Shown: piece by piece, positions 1 through 6,274 of the stretch
Layout of the letters: each line of letters begins with the position of its first letter
Position numbering within the stretch: the first letter of the stretch is position 1
Assembly: GCA_002695115.1 (NCBI GenBank)
Contig: NZOA01000040.1
Coordinates: 43,968-50,381, forward strand
DNA: 6,414 nucleotides
Origin: Planctomycetota bacterium
Lineage (GTDB): Bacteria > Planctomycetota > UBA8108
Direction of reading: 5' to 3'
Program-made: the position numbers and the translations under genes
The notes under the pieces: generated by a model
What the model was told of the DNA's origin: nothing
The model's database searches: none
The model's input: only the letters and a program-made list of their open reading frames with translations

Positions 1-392
1 TGTTCGGGAGCTTTCAGGCCATCGATGCTCTTTTCGAGATATCGCCTGGCGAGAGCGAGCTCCAGCTGGCCCAGGTGGGCCTTTCCGAGGAGATAATCAG
101 CCTGCGCCCGCAGCTGGGTGCTGGAGGTCGCCCGCCGGGCTTCATGCGCGCAGCGGATGGCGCTCACGGGGCTTCCCTCGCCAAGGTAGGCCTCGCTCGC
201 GGCGAGGTACTTGCGTACCTTGTTGACGGTAGAGCGGCTGCGCCTGGCAAAGCCTTCAAGCGTTGAGCCGGCGACAGAGGTCCGGCCCGCCGCTTTGCGC
301 GGCTTGGATGGACCTGTGCAGCCTGAGGCCAGCACTGCCAGCAGGACAGCGCAAACAAACCGCGATGTAGGGGAACTGATGCGCGACGTCAT
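1..392 (-). CDS. Partial TPR-type lipoprotein, N-terminal 130 residues (runs off left edge)
   Basis: An open frame runs from ATG at 392 leftward to base 1 without a stop, so the C-terminus lies outside the window. The start is well fixed: an in-frame TGA lies four codons upstream with no other start codon between, and AGAGG sits just before the ATG, although the spacing is short. Residues 1-25 form a signal peptide: a short n-region with Arg4 and Arg11, a hydrophobic core (about 12-22) and a lipobox ending ASGC, with Cys25 as the predicted lipidated residue and Thr at +2. A basic, low-complexity linker follows (about 28-58). Residues 61-128 look like two helical-hairpin repeats of TPR type, with an A-YLG-EG pattern around 68-73 and an LLGKAHLG pattern around 101-108, each followed by small residues at the expected helix-B positions. 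It follows the Ig/kelch gene after 124 bp with no convincing terminator between, so it is probably co-transcribed. The TPR assignment is by eye; other alpha-helical repeats are possible. Partners are unknown. Confidence 0.83.
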   Translation of the reverse strand, partial: MTSRISSPTSRFVCAVLLAVLASGCTGPSKPRKAAGRTSVAGSTLEGFARRSRSTVNKVRKYLAASEAYLGEGSPVSAIRCAHEARRATSSTQLRAQADYLLGKAHLGQLELALARRYLEKSIDGLKAPE

Positions 393-516
393 ATCCTCTC
401 TTCACTTCAATCGTTCCGACGGCATTCGCACATTACCGTTACCGATCCGGGGCATGGTAGCATGGCGGGTCTCCAAGTGAAAGTACCAAGAAAACCGCGA
501 GATCCACGTCTCTTTC

Positions 517-2838
517 TCACCTCTGTGAGGGGGTAGGCAGGATAATTTCTTCGATATCGGCCTGCCCGGTGTGGGTCCCGCCTATCAGCAGCAGGCGGTA
601 TCTTTCTTCTTCCCGGATCAGGTAGCTGCGATGCCTGCTCCGGGCGGAGGGCAGGAGGGTGGCGATCTTCCTGAGCAGGCCGCCGCCAGGTCGCTCGGCG
701 AGGTAGATCTCGAGGCTCGAATGCGGTTTGGCTCCCTCAGTGCTGCGGGGGGGATCCCCGCCTGAGAGGATCACCCCGAGGCCGGGAACCCTGCAGAGGT
801 CAGCGTTCTCACGGGTAGCGAGCCTGCTGGGTTCGGGAGCCGGGTGTTGAACGGGTTCGATTCGGCTGCGCTGTGGTTCGGCGGGGTCGAAGGTGAACAG
901 GATCCCGTTGAGGGCCTCATGCCCATCGGGCGCTCTTCTCGGGTCGGTGATCCTCTCCAGGGGGTTCTGTTTCGGCAGCTCCCAGCTCGATGTGATGTCG
1001 CCATCTCGCCCATGGATGGGATGCAGGAGGCTTCCGGCGAGAATGATGACGGACTCGGCCGCCTGGACGCCTTCTTCGTTCAGGCCGCCGAGTCCCTCGG
1101 ACAGGTGGCCGGAGCGCACCAGCGTGTACTGTGGCCGGATGCCCAGGGTGGTGATCGACTTGCGGGGATTGTCGATGTTGATGAGGACAGGTGAGCTCAG
1201 GATGCTGGCGCGTCGCGGGTCGAACAGGCTCTCGGGTTCGTCTCCGTTGAGTCGTTCTCCGAATGGGTCGATCGAGCGGTCAGGGCTCTTCAGGATGGGC
1301 GTCCAGGGATCGATGTAGCGGTTGCGGCCATACCCTCCGTAGGCGAGCACCCAGGTTTGTCCCGTGTTGTCCGGAACGAGCAGGTTGAGAGTGTGCCGGA
1401 CCCGGGCGAGGGATCTGAACAGGCTGGCTTCCGCCACGCGGATCTCATCCCCCTCCCGCTCAAAGCGCAGCAGCTCGGCGGAATCCGTAAGGCGCTCGGA
1501 GCCGTTCTGTCCAGGTGTATGCCTGCCGCCATCTACGAGGATGGAGAGGTTGCCGGTAGCGATGGCGGCGTGCTCGGTGCGGGATATCTTCAGAGAGAAG
1601 GGCAGCTTGCGCAGCACCAGGCTTCCGGTCTCCCGGGAGAGGAAGACGACGATGATAGAGGCGAAGATGTCCTTGCCGTCGGTTCCCCCGCAGAATACGA
1701 CCAGGTCATCTTCAGTGCCTTCCTGTCGGTCGGCTCCGGGCAGGAGCGTCGCCGTGTGCTGCCAGGTCGCTCGCGGCAGTCGGCCAATCAATTCGAATGG
1801 GGGCAGGGCGGGATCGGTGCGCCTGGGATTGTAGAGCAGCACCTCGTCGATGGGCTTCTCGCCGATGACGGTCAGTCCCCCGGCGACGATCGCGAACCTG
1901 TCCTGGAAGTGGGTGAGGCTGTGGTACATTCGTGAGCCGGCGCCGGGAAAGGAGTCCCGGGTGTCCCCGCCTGCTGTGGCGTCATCGGCCGGGAGCTCGA
2001 GGTCGACCTCTTTTTCCGAACACACTCCGGGTCCTCCATTGAGGGCGGTGATCCGTTTCATTGGAAGCAGAGGGGTTCCGTTGATCGCGAGTCCAGAGGG
2101 AGCATCGGGTCCGGTTCGATCGACCTCGGCTCCATCTTCGGCGAGCATGCCCGCGATCTCGAGGATCGGGTTGGAGCCGAGGATGATGTCGAGCTCGTGT
2201 TCGTTTCCGCTCTCGGCGGGGACCATCTCGGCCGGTATCGTCTCGGTTCCCAGCCTGTCCTGGTCCTTGCTCAGAACGAGATCCTGGGGCACCCGCGGGG
2301 TGTAGTCCGTCATGTCCTCGGCGAGCTTGACCTTCCGATCGAATACCAGCCTGATCTTGTCACCCCGGTCGACCACCGCGTTGCCTCCGTCCGGGCTCGC
2401 GTCTATCCAGATGGCTCGAGTCAACCGGGGGATCACCACCCGTTTCTGCAGATCGATAGCCTGCCGGAGTCCGTCTCCGAGCTCTACGAGGAGCCCGCTG
2501 GAGGTCGGATTCGTACCGTAGACTCCGCGCAATTGAAGACGCGGCGTCCCGTCGACAATCCTGATTCTCAGCAGGTTTCGCTCTCCCTCGATGCTTGCGC
2601 GCAGGGTCGAGGGGGAGGGAGGATCGAAGCGGGCTTTTATGGTCGAAGCATCGAAACCGGCCGGGAGCTCCCGGTCGAGGAAGACCAGGATGCTCTCATC
2701 CTGCTGTGCCAGGTTGTCAGGACTCTCGTCCTGGAATTCAGCCAGCCGGACGAGGGCTACCGGGTTGCGGTTGCAGCCCGCGGCGCCCAGGAGGGCAACC
2801 GAGACAACCAGGGTCCTTAACGTTTTCCCCAACTCCAC
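517..2838 (-). CDS. Exported lipoprotein with two Ig-like domains and a kelch-type beta-propeller
   Basis: This 773-residue protein starts at GTG 2838. No upstream start is possible in this frame, because the stop codon of the preceding gene lies only two codons before it in the same frame. Residues 1-22 are a lipoprotein signal (Lys5, Arg8, hydrophobic core 10-19, GAAGC, predicted lipidated Cys22, Asn at +2). Residues about 47-131 and 133-230 look like two tandem Ig-like domains of the SbsA/Big_5 style, with a strand such as KIRLVFDRKV at 161-170. From about 300 to the end there are seven degenerate kelch-like units. Each is a hydrophobic strand ending in a glycine doublet or equivalent: VAGG (318-321), FCGG (382-385), VDGG (435-438), AYGG (499-502), LAGS (600-603), LSGG (691-694) and LIGG (751-754). 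Most are preceded by an R..H or similar turn. This fits a seven-bladed propeller, with a long insertion between blades 4 and 5 (about 505-568). Kelch propellers mostly bind proteins or glycans; no galactose-oxidase copper ligands or other catalytic set was recognised. It is probably translated by coupling to the HEAT gene. Confidence 0.92.
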   Translation of the reverse strand: MELGKTLRTLVVSVALLGAAGCNRNPVALVRLAEFQDESPDNLAQQDESILVFLDRELPAGFDASTIKARFDPPSPSTLRASIEGERNLLRIRIVDGTPRLQLRGVYGTNPTSSGLLVELGDGLRQAIDLQKRVVIPRLTRAIWIDASPDGGNAVVDRGDKIRLVFDRKVKLAEDMTDYTPRVPQDLVLSKDQDRLGTETIPAEMVPAESGNEHELDIILGSNPILEIAGMLAEDGAEVDRTGPDAPSGLAINGTPLLPMKRITALNGGPGVCSEKEVDLELPADDATAGGDTRDSFPGAGSRMYHSLTHFQDRFAIVAGGLTVIGEKPIDEVLLYNPRRTDPALPPFELIGRLPRATWQHTATLLPGADRQEGTEDDLVVFCGGTDGKDIFASIIVVFLSRETGSLVLRKLPFSLKISRTEHAAIATGNLSILVDGGRHTPGQNGSERLTDSAELLRFEREGDEIRVAEASLFRSLARVRHTLNLLVPDNTGQTWVLAYGGYGRNRYIDPWTPILKSPDRSIDPFGERLNGDEPESLFDPRRASILSSPVLINIDNPRKSITTLGIRPQYTLVRSGHLSEGLGGLNEEGVQAAESVIILAGSLLHPIHGRDGDITSSWELPKQNPLERITDPRRAPDGHEALNGILFTFDPAEPQRSRIEPVQHPAPEPSRLATRENADLCRVPGLGVILSGGDPPRSTEGAKPHSSLEIYLAERPGGGLLRKIATLLPSARSRHRSYLIREEERYRLLLIGGTHTGQADIEEIILPTPSQR

Positions 2839-2844
2839 GATGTT

Positions 2845-3945
2845 TTACTGCTGTTCCTGGGACCAGTTGATCATATAGGACTGGATTTTCTCATCCGATT
2901 CCGCCCGCGCCACATCACGCAGGGTATTCATAGCCAGGGGCGTGCCGATACGGCTGAGCGCCCTGGCGGCGCTGAGGCGGACGGCGCTCTCGCCCGCGTA
3001 CCTTGCATGCTCTTCAAGGAATGGGATGGAATTCGGGTTTCCGATCTTGCCGATGCTTCCGAGAATCGTCTGTTTGTTTACCCAGTAGTTTTCGTTCAGG
3101 AAGGCATTGTAGAGTTCGGGAAGGGATCGGGGTGAGGCGATCTTCCCAAGCGCCTGGGCGTAGCGGTTTCGATTTTTCTTGGAGGTTTCGTTCTTGAGGC
3201 CCTCGTTGAAAAAATCGAGAGCTTCTTCTCTGCGATGATGCTCCCCGAGCTCCCAGATGAACTTCTCCCGGTAGGGAGCGTATCCGGGATTCTTTATGAG
3301 GTCTTTCATGACGTCAAAGGAGGTGCCATTCTGGAGCTTGCCCATCGCCTGGATCAGGTGTCCCATCTCGGAGCGGTTGCCGGCATCGGTTTGCCTGGCG
3401 ACGAAATAATCCCGCAGGGCCCAGGTGGCCCCCTCGGTCTGGGGACCGAGGTCGCCTATGGCGACCAGCATGAACCGACGGTACACGAAGTCGGATTCGG
3501 AATTGAGGATCATCGCGAGGGTGTCCAGGGAGTCGGCTCCCAGGCCGGCAAGAAACTCGCGGAGTTCTTCGCGTTTCTTCAGGAGCAGGCCCGCGGCGTT
3601 GGCGCTGCGACCTCGCTCGAGCCTGTCGAGCAATTCAAAAAAGGTGTGGATGTCCCTGGCGAGCTCGACGTTCCAATTGGAGGGCAGCTTGGACAGTTTC
3701 CAGCGAGAGAATCCGTCTGACCTGGGAAAGGGCCTGGTGGGACGTCGCCGTGGAGCGGAGGGGGAGCCTGGAGGGATTTCTTCTCTTGCCACGGGTCTCT
3801 GGGGCAGTCCGCCGGGTTCTTCTTCACTGGAGAGGGCTCCATCGTCGGCCGGCCGTTGCTGCTCGCTGAGCAGCAGGAACACGAACAGCACCGTGAGAAC
3901 GACCGCCAGTGAGAGTGGGACAGCGATGCGGAGTTTCGGGTTCAT
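2845..3945 (-). CDS. Membrane-anchored HEAT-repeat protein, probably periplasmic
   Basis: This 366-residue protein starts at ATG 3945, the only start in frame after an upstream TGA. A GAGG lies just before it, closer to the ATG than usual. Lys4 and Arg6 precede a strongly hydrophobic segment (about 7-26) with no cysteine and no clear AXA cleavage site, so it reads as an uncleaved signal anchor that leaves the rest outside the cytoplasm. Residues about 28-78 are rich in Glu, Pro, Arg and Ser and look disordered. From about 90 to the C-terminus the protein is helical. From about 131 on it carries repeated helix pairs of HEAT/PBS-lyase style: FMLVAIGDLG (158-167), IQAMGKL (198-204), YAQALGKIASP (262-272), ILGSIGKIGNP (294-304) and AARALSRIGTP (326-336), each ending in a G-hydrophobic-G or IG turn. 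HEAT solenoids are protein-binding scaffolds; lyase activity should not be assumed from the resemblance. It lies six bases before the Ig/kelch lipoprotein gene, which argues for co-expression. The specific role is unknown. Confidence 0.93.
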   Translation of the reverse strand: MNPKLRIAVPLSLAVVLTVLFVFLLLSEQQRPADDGALSSEEEPGGLPQRPVAREEIPPGSPSAPRRRPTRPFPRSDGFSRWKLSKLPSNWNVELARDIHTFFELLDRLERGRSANAAGLLLKKREELREFLAGLGADSLDTLAMILNSESDFVYRRFMLVAIGDLGPQTEGATWALRDYFVARQTDAGNRSEMGHLIQAMGKLQNGTSFDVMKDLIKNPGYAPYREKFIWELGEHHRREEALDFFNEGLKNETSKKNRNRYAQALGKIASPRSLPELYNAFLNENYWVNKQTILGSIGKIGNPNSIPFLEEHARYAGESAVRLSAARALSRIGTPLAMNTLRDVARAESDEKIQSYMINWSQEQQ

Positions 3946-3995
3946 GGCCTCACGTTCAACAAGCTCTCTGCTTCAACCAGTTCATTCCTGCCTGG

Positions 3996-4015
3996 AAAAA
4001 CCCGCGCCGGGGGTT
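3996..4015 (-). terminator. GC hairpin followed by T5, possible intrinsic terminator or attenuator
   Basis: The minus strand reads AACCCCCGGCGCGGGTTTTT. It can fold as AACCC/GGGTT with a seven-base loop, or as CCCG/CGGG with a three-base loop followed directly by five T residues. It lies about 110 bases after the kelch lipoprotein stop and 50 bases before the HEAT gene start. The orientation fits termination of leftward transcription. The stem is short, so full termination is uncertain; partial termination between the two genes is possible. Confidence 0.35.
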
Positions 4016-4036
4016 ACCCGAGCTTTAACCGGGCAA

Positions 4037-4045
4037 ATCATACCA
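4037..4045 (-). promoter_or_regulatory. Candidate extended -10 promoter ahead of the HEAT-repeat gene
   Basis: In the 178-base gap between the kelch and HEAT genes the minus strand reads TGGTATGAT: a TGn extension directly before TATGAT, which matches TATAAT at five of six positions. The -35 position 17 bases upstream is a C-rich run with no resemblance to TTGACA, so only the extended -10 supports it. If used, transcription would start near 4030 and pass through the hairpin at 3996-4015 before reaching the start codon at 3945. Confidence 0.28.
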
Positions 4046-4123
4046 CGAACCGCCAGAGGCGGGGGGACGGAGGTCCGGCCAGGCGTGTGATTCTCTAAAC
4101 TGCCGCCCCTGCAAGGACTTAAC

Positions 4124-6070
4124 TCAGTCTTCGTTGTATTCGCTGGAACCCGGTGGCAGGAAAACTTCCGCCGAAGGGCTCGTCGGCTCTCCTCCGAAGG
4201 CGCCGAAGGACTTACCTCCGCCCGCCAGGAGAATCCTGTCATCGTAGGTTCCGATGATGCCATCGACGCCGCCAATCTGAAGACAGCTCACATAGCACCG
4301 CTCCACGCCCTTGTTCTCAGGCCAGCGGTTCGGGGAGGTCGTTCCCCAGGTCGTCATATCGCTACCGATGCTTCCATCGATGGTGAACCAGGCGCCGACG
4401 ATTCCCAGGTAGTTGACCTGGTTGGTCGAGCGGCGTTCGTTGGCGAGGTCACGCGGCGGAAGGTTGTTGACGAGATTGGCGGGGACATTGAAGAAAGGAT
4501 CAAAGACGCAGCCGGCCAGCATGGCGGGACTGCTGTGATTGAAGGCGCAACCGGCCGGAGTGGGGAAAATATCCACTCCCGCGAGGGAGAACACCCAGAT
4601 CTGTTTTTCCAGCACGGGGTGGATAGCATCAGGGAACTCGCGCGGCAGGGCGACCGGGTTGGTCGAGCAGCGCGCGATCTGGTCCCCACGGGCGGGCGCC
4701 ATGGGCCCGGGATACTCCATGTGCTGGATGTGGGTGAAGTACTGCTCTTCCTGCACCTCGAAAAAGCGGACTCCGCGGGCGGGTCCAGCCCCTGGAGTGA
4801 AGCTGGCGATGAACAGCTGGTCTATGAGAGGGGTTGTCGGGCAGGTCCCATCACTGTTTCCGTGGGTGATGAGGAGACTGTTGCCCATTCCCCTGACTCC
4901 ATCGGGCGTGTAGTCGTTGTATTGTCCGAGATTGACGGCGTAGGGCTTCTCGAGCCGCGCGCTATCGAGCTTGACGCTGGAGATCAGCGTGAAGATATTC
5001 GTCCCGGGGTCAAAAACCTCGATGCTCGTCTTGCCGTCGGCTTCTCCTCGGCCGACCGAGCCGGGGAACTTGGTGTCGGGGGCTAGGCCTGAAATCGCGC
5101 TCAGTGTTTCCATGCCGGCGGTAAGCATGTACATGTCGTCGCTGCCGCCGAGCGCCTTGTCGGGGCCCGCGAGCCGGCCCACGCAATGGTCCGCGCGGCC
5201 GCGCTGCGAGGCCAGGCGTGCGGGAGAGCTGGCCGAATCTCTCAGGGTCAACTCCAGGAACGCGCTGTCGTTAGGAGAGTAGTACTCGACAGTGCGTGTC
5301 GAGGGATAGCGAGCTTCCTGCGTCTCGGCTCCCGGGGTTCCAGGCTTAATGTTGGGGTTGATTACGGTTACGCTCGTGAAGATCTGGCCACCGGTGATGA
5401 GCAGGTTTCCGGCGGGGAGGCGGGTGACACGATGGCGAAAACGGGCTTCGAACATTTCGCCTTCGACAAACTCCGTCTGCCTGGTGTTGGGGTCGAAAAT
5501 TTCCGCCCGGGACACGACCGTCCCGGCGGCCAGGTTGTCGGTTCCACCGATGATAATGAACCGGCCATTGGGCAGCTCTGTGACGGTGTGCAGGATACGG
5601 GGGCCGCCAAGCAGGGCGATGGGATTGCCCTCGATGTCCGAATCGATCCAGGTCCCGCTCTCGGTTTCGACCACGGGGGCCTCCTGGTCAGTGACGGACT
5701 GGTCAAAGAATTCGATGGTATCGAGGGAGGAGAGACCACGCTCATCCGAGCCGCCGATCACGAAGGCGAGGCCGCCGGAGTGCGTTTTCCCTTCGTGCAT
5801 ATATCGGGGAGTGTTCAGCTCGCTGGTCTGCTTGTAGGGAAGGTAGGTGTTGTTCTCGTCAAACTCTTCCAGGGGCGGAGCCGATTGCAGCAGGTTCGCG
5901 ATACGGGAGGTGGGGGTACCAAGATCACAACCTCCTGAGGCCGTCACGATAATCAGGCAGCAAAGACAGCAGACGAACCCGTAGAGGGCTTTTTCGATCT
6001 GTCCGAAATTAATTGAACTCAAGGTTTCTCCATTTACAGCTTTAGCGCTGTTGTCAGTAGAGTGCTTCAT
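4124..6070 (-). CDS. Kelch-repeat lipoprotein (beta-propeller), probable first gene of the cluster
   Basis: This 648-residue protein starts at ATG 6070. AAGG lies seven bases upstream, and an in-frame TGA two codons before the ATG rules out an earlier start. The N-terminus is a long lipoprotein signal: a 28-residue polar n-region, a hydrophobic core at 29-44 with a CCLCC cluster at 34-38, then ASGGC with predicted lipidated Cys48 and Asp at +2. Kelch-type blades follow. Hydrophobic strands ending in glycines occur at 101-107 (FVIGG), 171-176 (FIIIGG), 222-228 (LLITGG) and 612-618 (ILLAGG), with degenerate ones near 313-320, 398-405 and 491-500. Outer-strand motifs of the form aExFdP recur at 118-123, 188-194, 259-266, 349-355 and 633-639. 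Together these suggest a propeller of about seven blades, with the middle blades degenerate and carrying long loops. Cysteines at 508/521 and 592/596 could form disulfides. No catalytic set was recognised; ligand or protein binding at the cell envelope is the likeliest role. It shares architecture with the 773-aa lipoprotein downstream but lacks the Ig-like domains. Confidence 0.93.
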   Translation of the reverse strand: MKHSTDNSAKAVNGETLSSINFGQIEKALYGFVCCLCCLIIVTASGGCDLGTPTSRIANLLQSAPPLEEFDENNTYLPYKQTSELNTPRYMHEGKTHSGGLAFVIGGSDERGLSSLDTIEFFDQSVTDQEAPVVETESGTWIDSDIEGNPIALLGGPRILHTVTELPNGRFIIIGGTDNLAAGTVVSRAEIFDPNTRQTEFVEGEMFEARFRHRVTRLPAGNLLITGGQIFTSVTVINPNIKPGTPGAETQEARYPSTRTVEYYSPNDSAFLELTLRDSASSPARLASQRGRADHCVGRLAGPDKALGGSDDMYMLTAGMETLSAISGLAPDTKFPGSVGRGEADGKTSIEVFDPGTNIFTLISSVKLDSARLEKPYAVNLGQYNDYTPDGVRGMGNSLLITHGNSDGTCPTTPLIDQLFIASFTPGAGPARGVRFFEVQEEQYFTHIQHMEYPGPMAPARGDQIARCSTNPVALPREFPDAIHPVLEKQIWVFSLAGVDIFPTPAGCAFNHSSPAMLAGCVFDPFFNVPANLVNNLPPRDLANERRSTNQVNYLGIVGAWFTIDGSIGSDMTTWGTTSPNRWPENKGVERCYVSCLQIGGVDGIIGTYDDRILLAGGGKSFGAFGGEPTSPSAEVFLPPGSSEYNED

Positions 6071-6190
6071 TTCTCAGCCTTGCTTTTCAGTTTCGTTCGT
6101 AGAGGTCTTCTATGCGTATTTTCCGCAGGGAGTCCGAGAAGGGTCCTGTTGGTCCAGGAAATACTGAGAGTCCCCGATTCCAGATACTTA

Positions 6191-6219
6191 AATATACAGT
6201 AACAGTCGGTATGGCCCAA
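6191..6219 (-). promoter_or_regulatory. Candidate sigma-70-type promoter for the kelch lipoprotein gene
   Basis: Read on the minus strand, TTGGGC (6219-6214) is followed by a 17-base spacer and TATATT (6196-6191). The -10 matches TATAAT at five of six positions; the -35 matches TTGACA only at its TTG; the spacing is ideal. The surroundings are AT-rich compared with the genes. Transcription would begin near 6184, giving a leader of about 114 bases before the ATG at 6070. This is the best promoter seen in the upstream region, but the weak -35 and the unknown organism keep it tentative. Confidence 0.4.
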
Positions 6220-6257
6220 CATTCAGACCATCGGCAAACGAGGTCACCTTTATGTAT

Positions 6258-6274
6258 GGCAAATAATGTTCCAA
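6258..6274 (-). promoter_or_regulatory. Possible sigma-54-like (-24/-12) element
   Basis: The minus strand reads TTGGAACATTATTTGCC. The GG and GC dinucleotides are separated by 10 bases, as in sigma-54 promoters (consensus YTGGCACG-N4-TTGCW). TTGG, A, C and TTGC match; the C after GG, the following G and the final W do not. Transcription would start near 6247, about 177 bases before the gene. No enhancer-binding site was recognised. A chance match is quite possible. Confidence 0.22.

Noticed and set aside
278..288. GAGGTCCGGCC also present near 4070-4080
   Set aside because: An 11-base match between GC-rich segments is likely to be chance, and no longer homology surrounds it.
433..444. Tandem TTACCG repeat in the gap before the TPR lipoprotein gene
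   Set aside because: Two copies of a hexamer are too little to call an operator or repeat family.
516..529. CTCAC/GTGAG hairpin overlapping the stop of the Ig/kelch gene
   Set aside because: The stem is only five base pairs and is not followed by a T-run, so it is not a supported terminator.
1357..1935. Long plus-strand open frames opposite the large minus-strand genes (also 5186-5938, 3425-4090, 2197-2820)
   Set aside because: They are mirror frames caused by GC-rich codon bias on the opposite strand. Their products are low-complexity Arg/Ser/Gly-rich with no domain, and the minus-strand genes explain the DNA.
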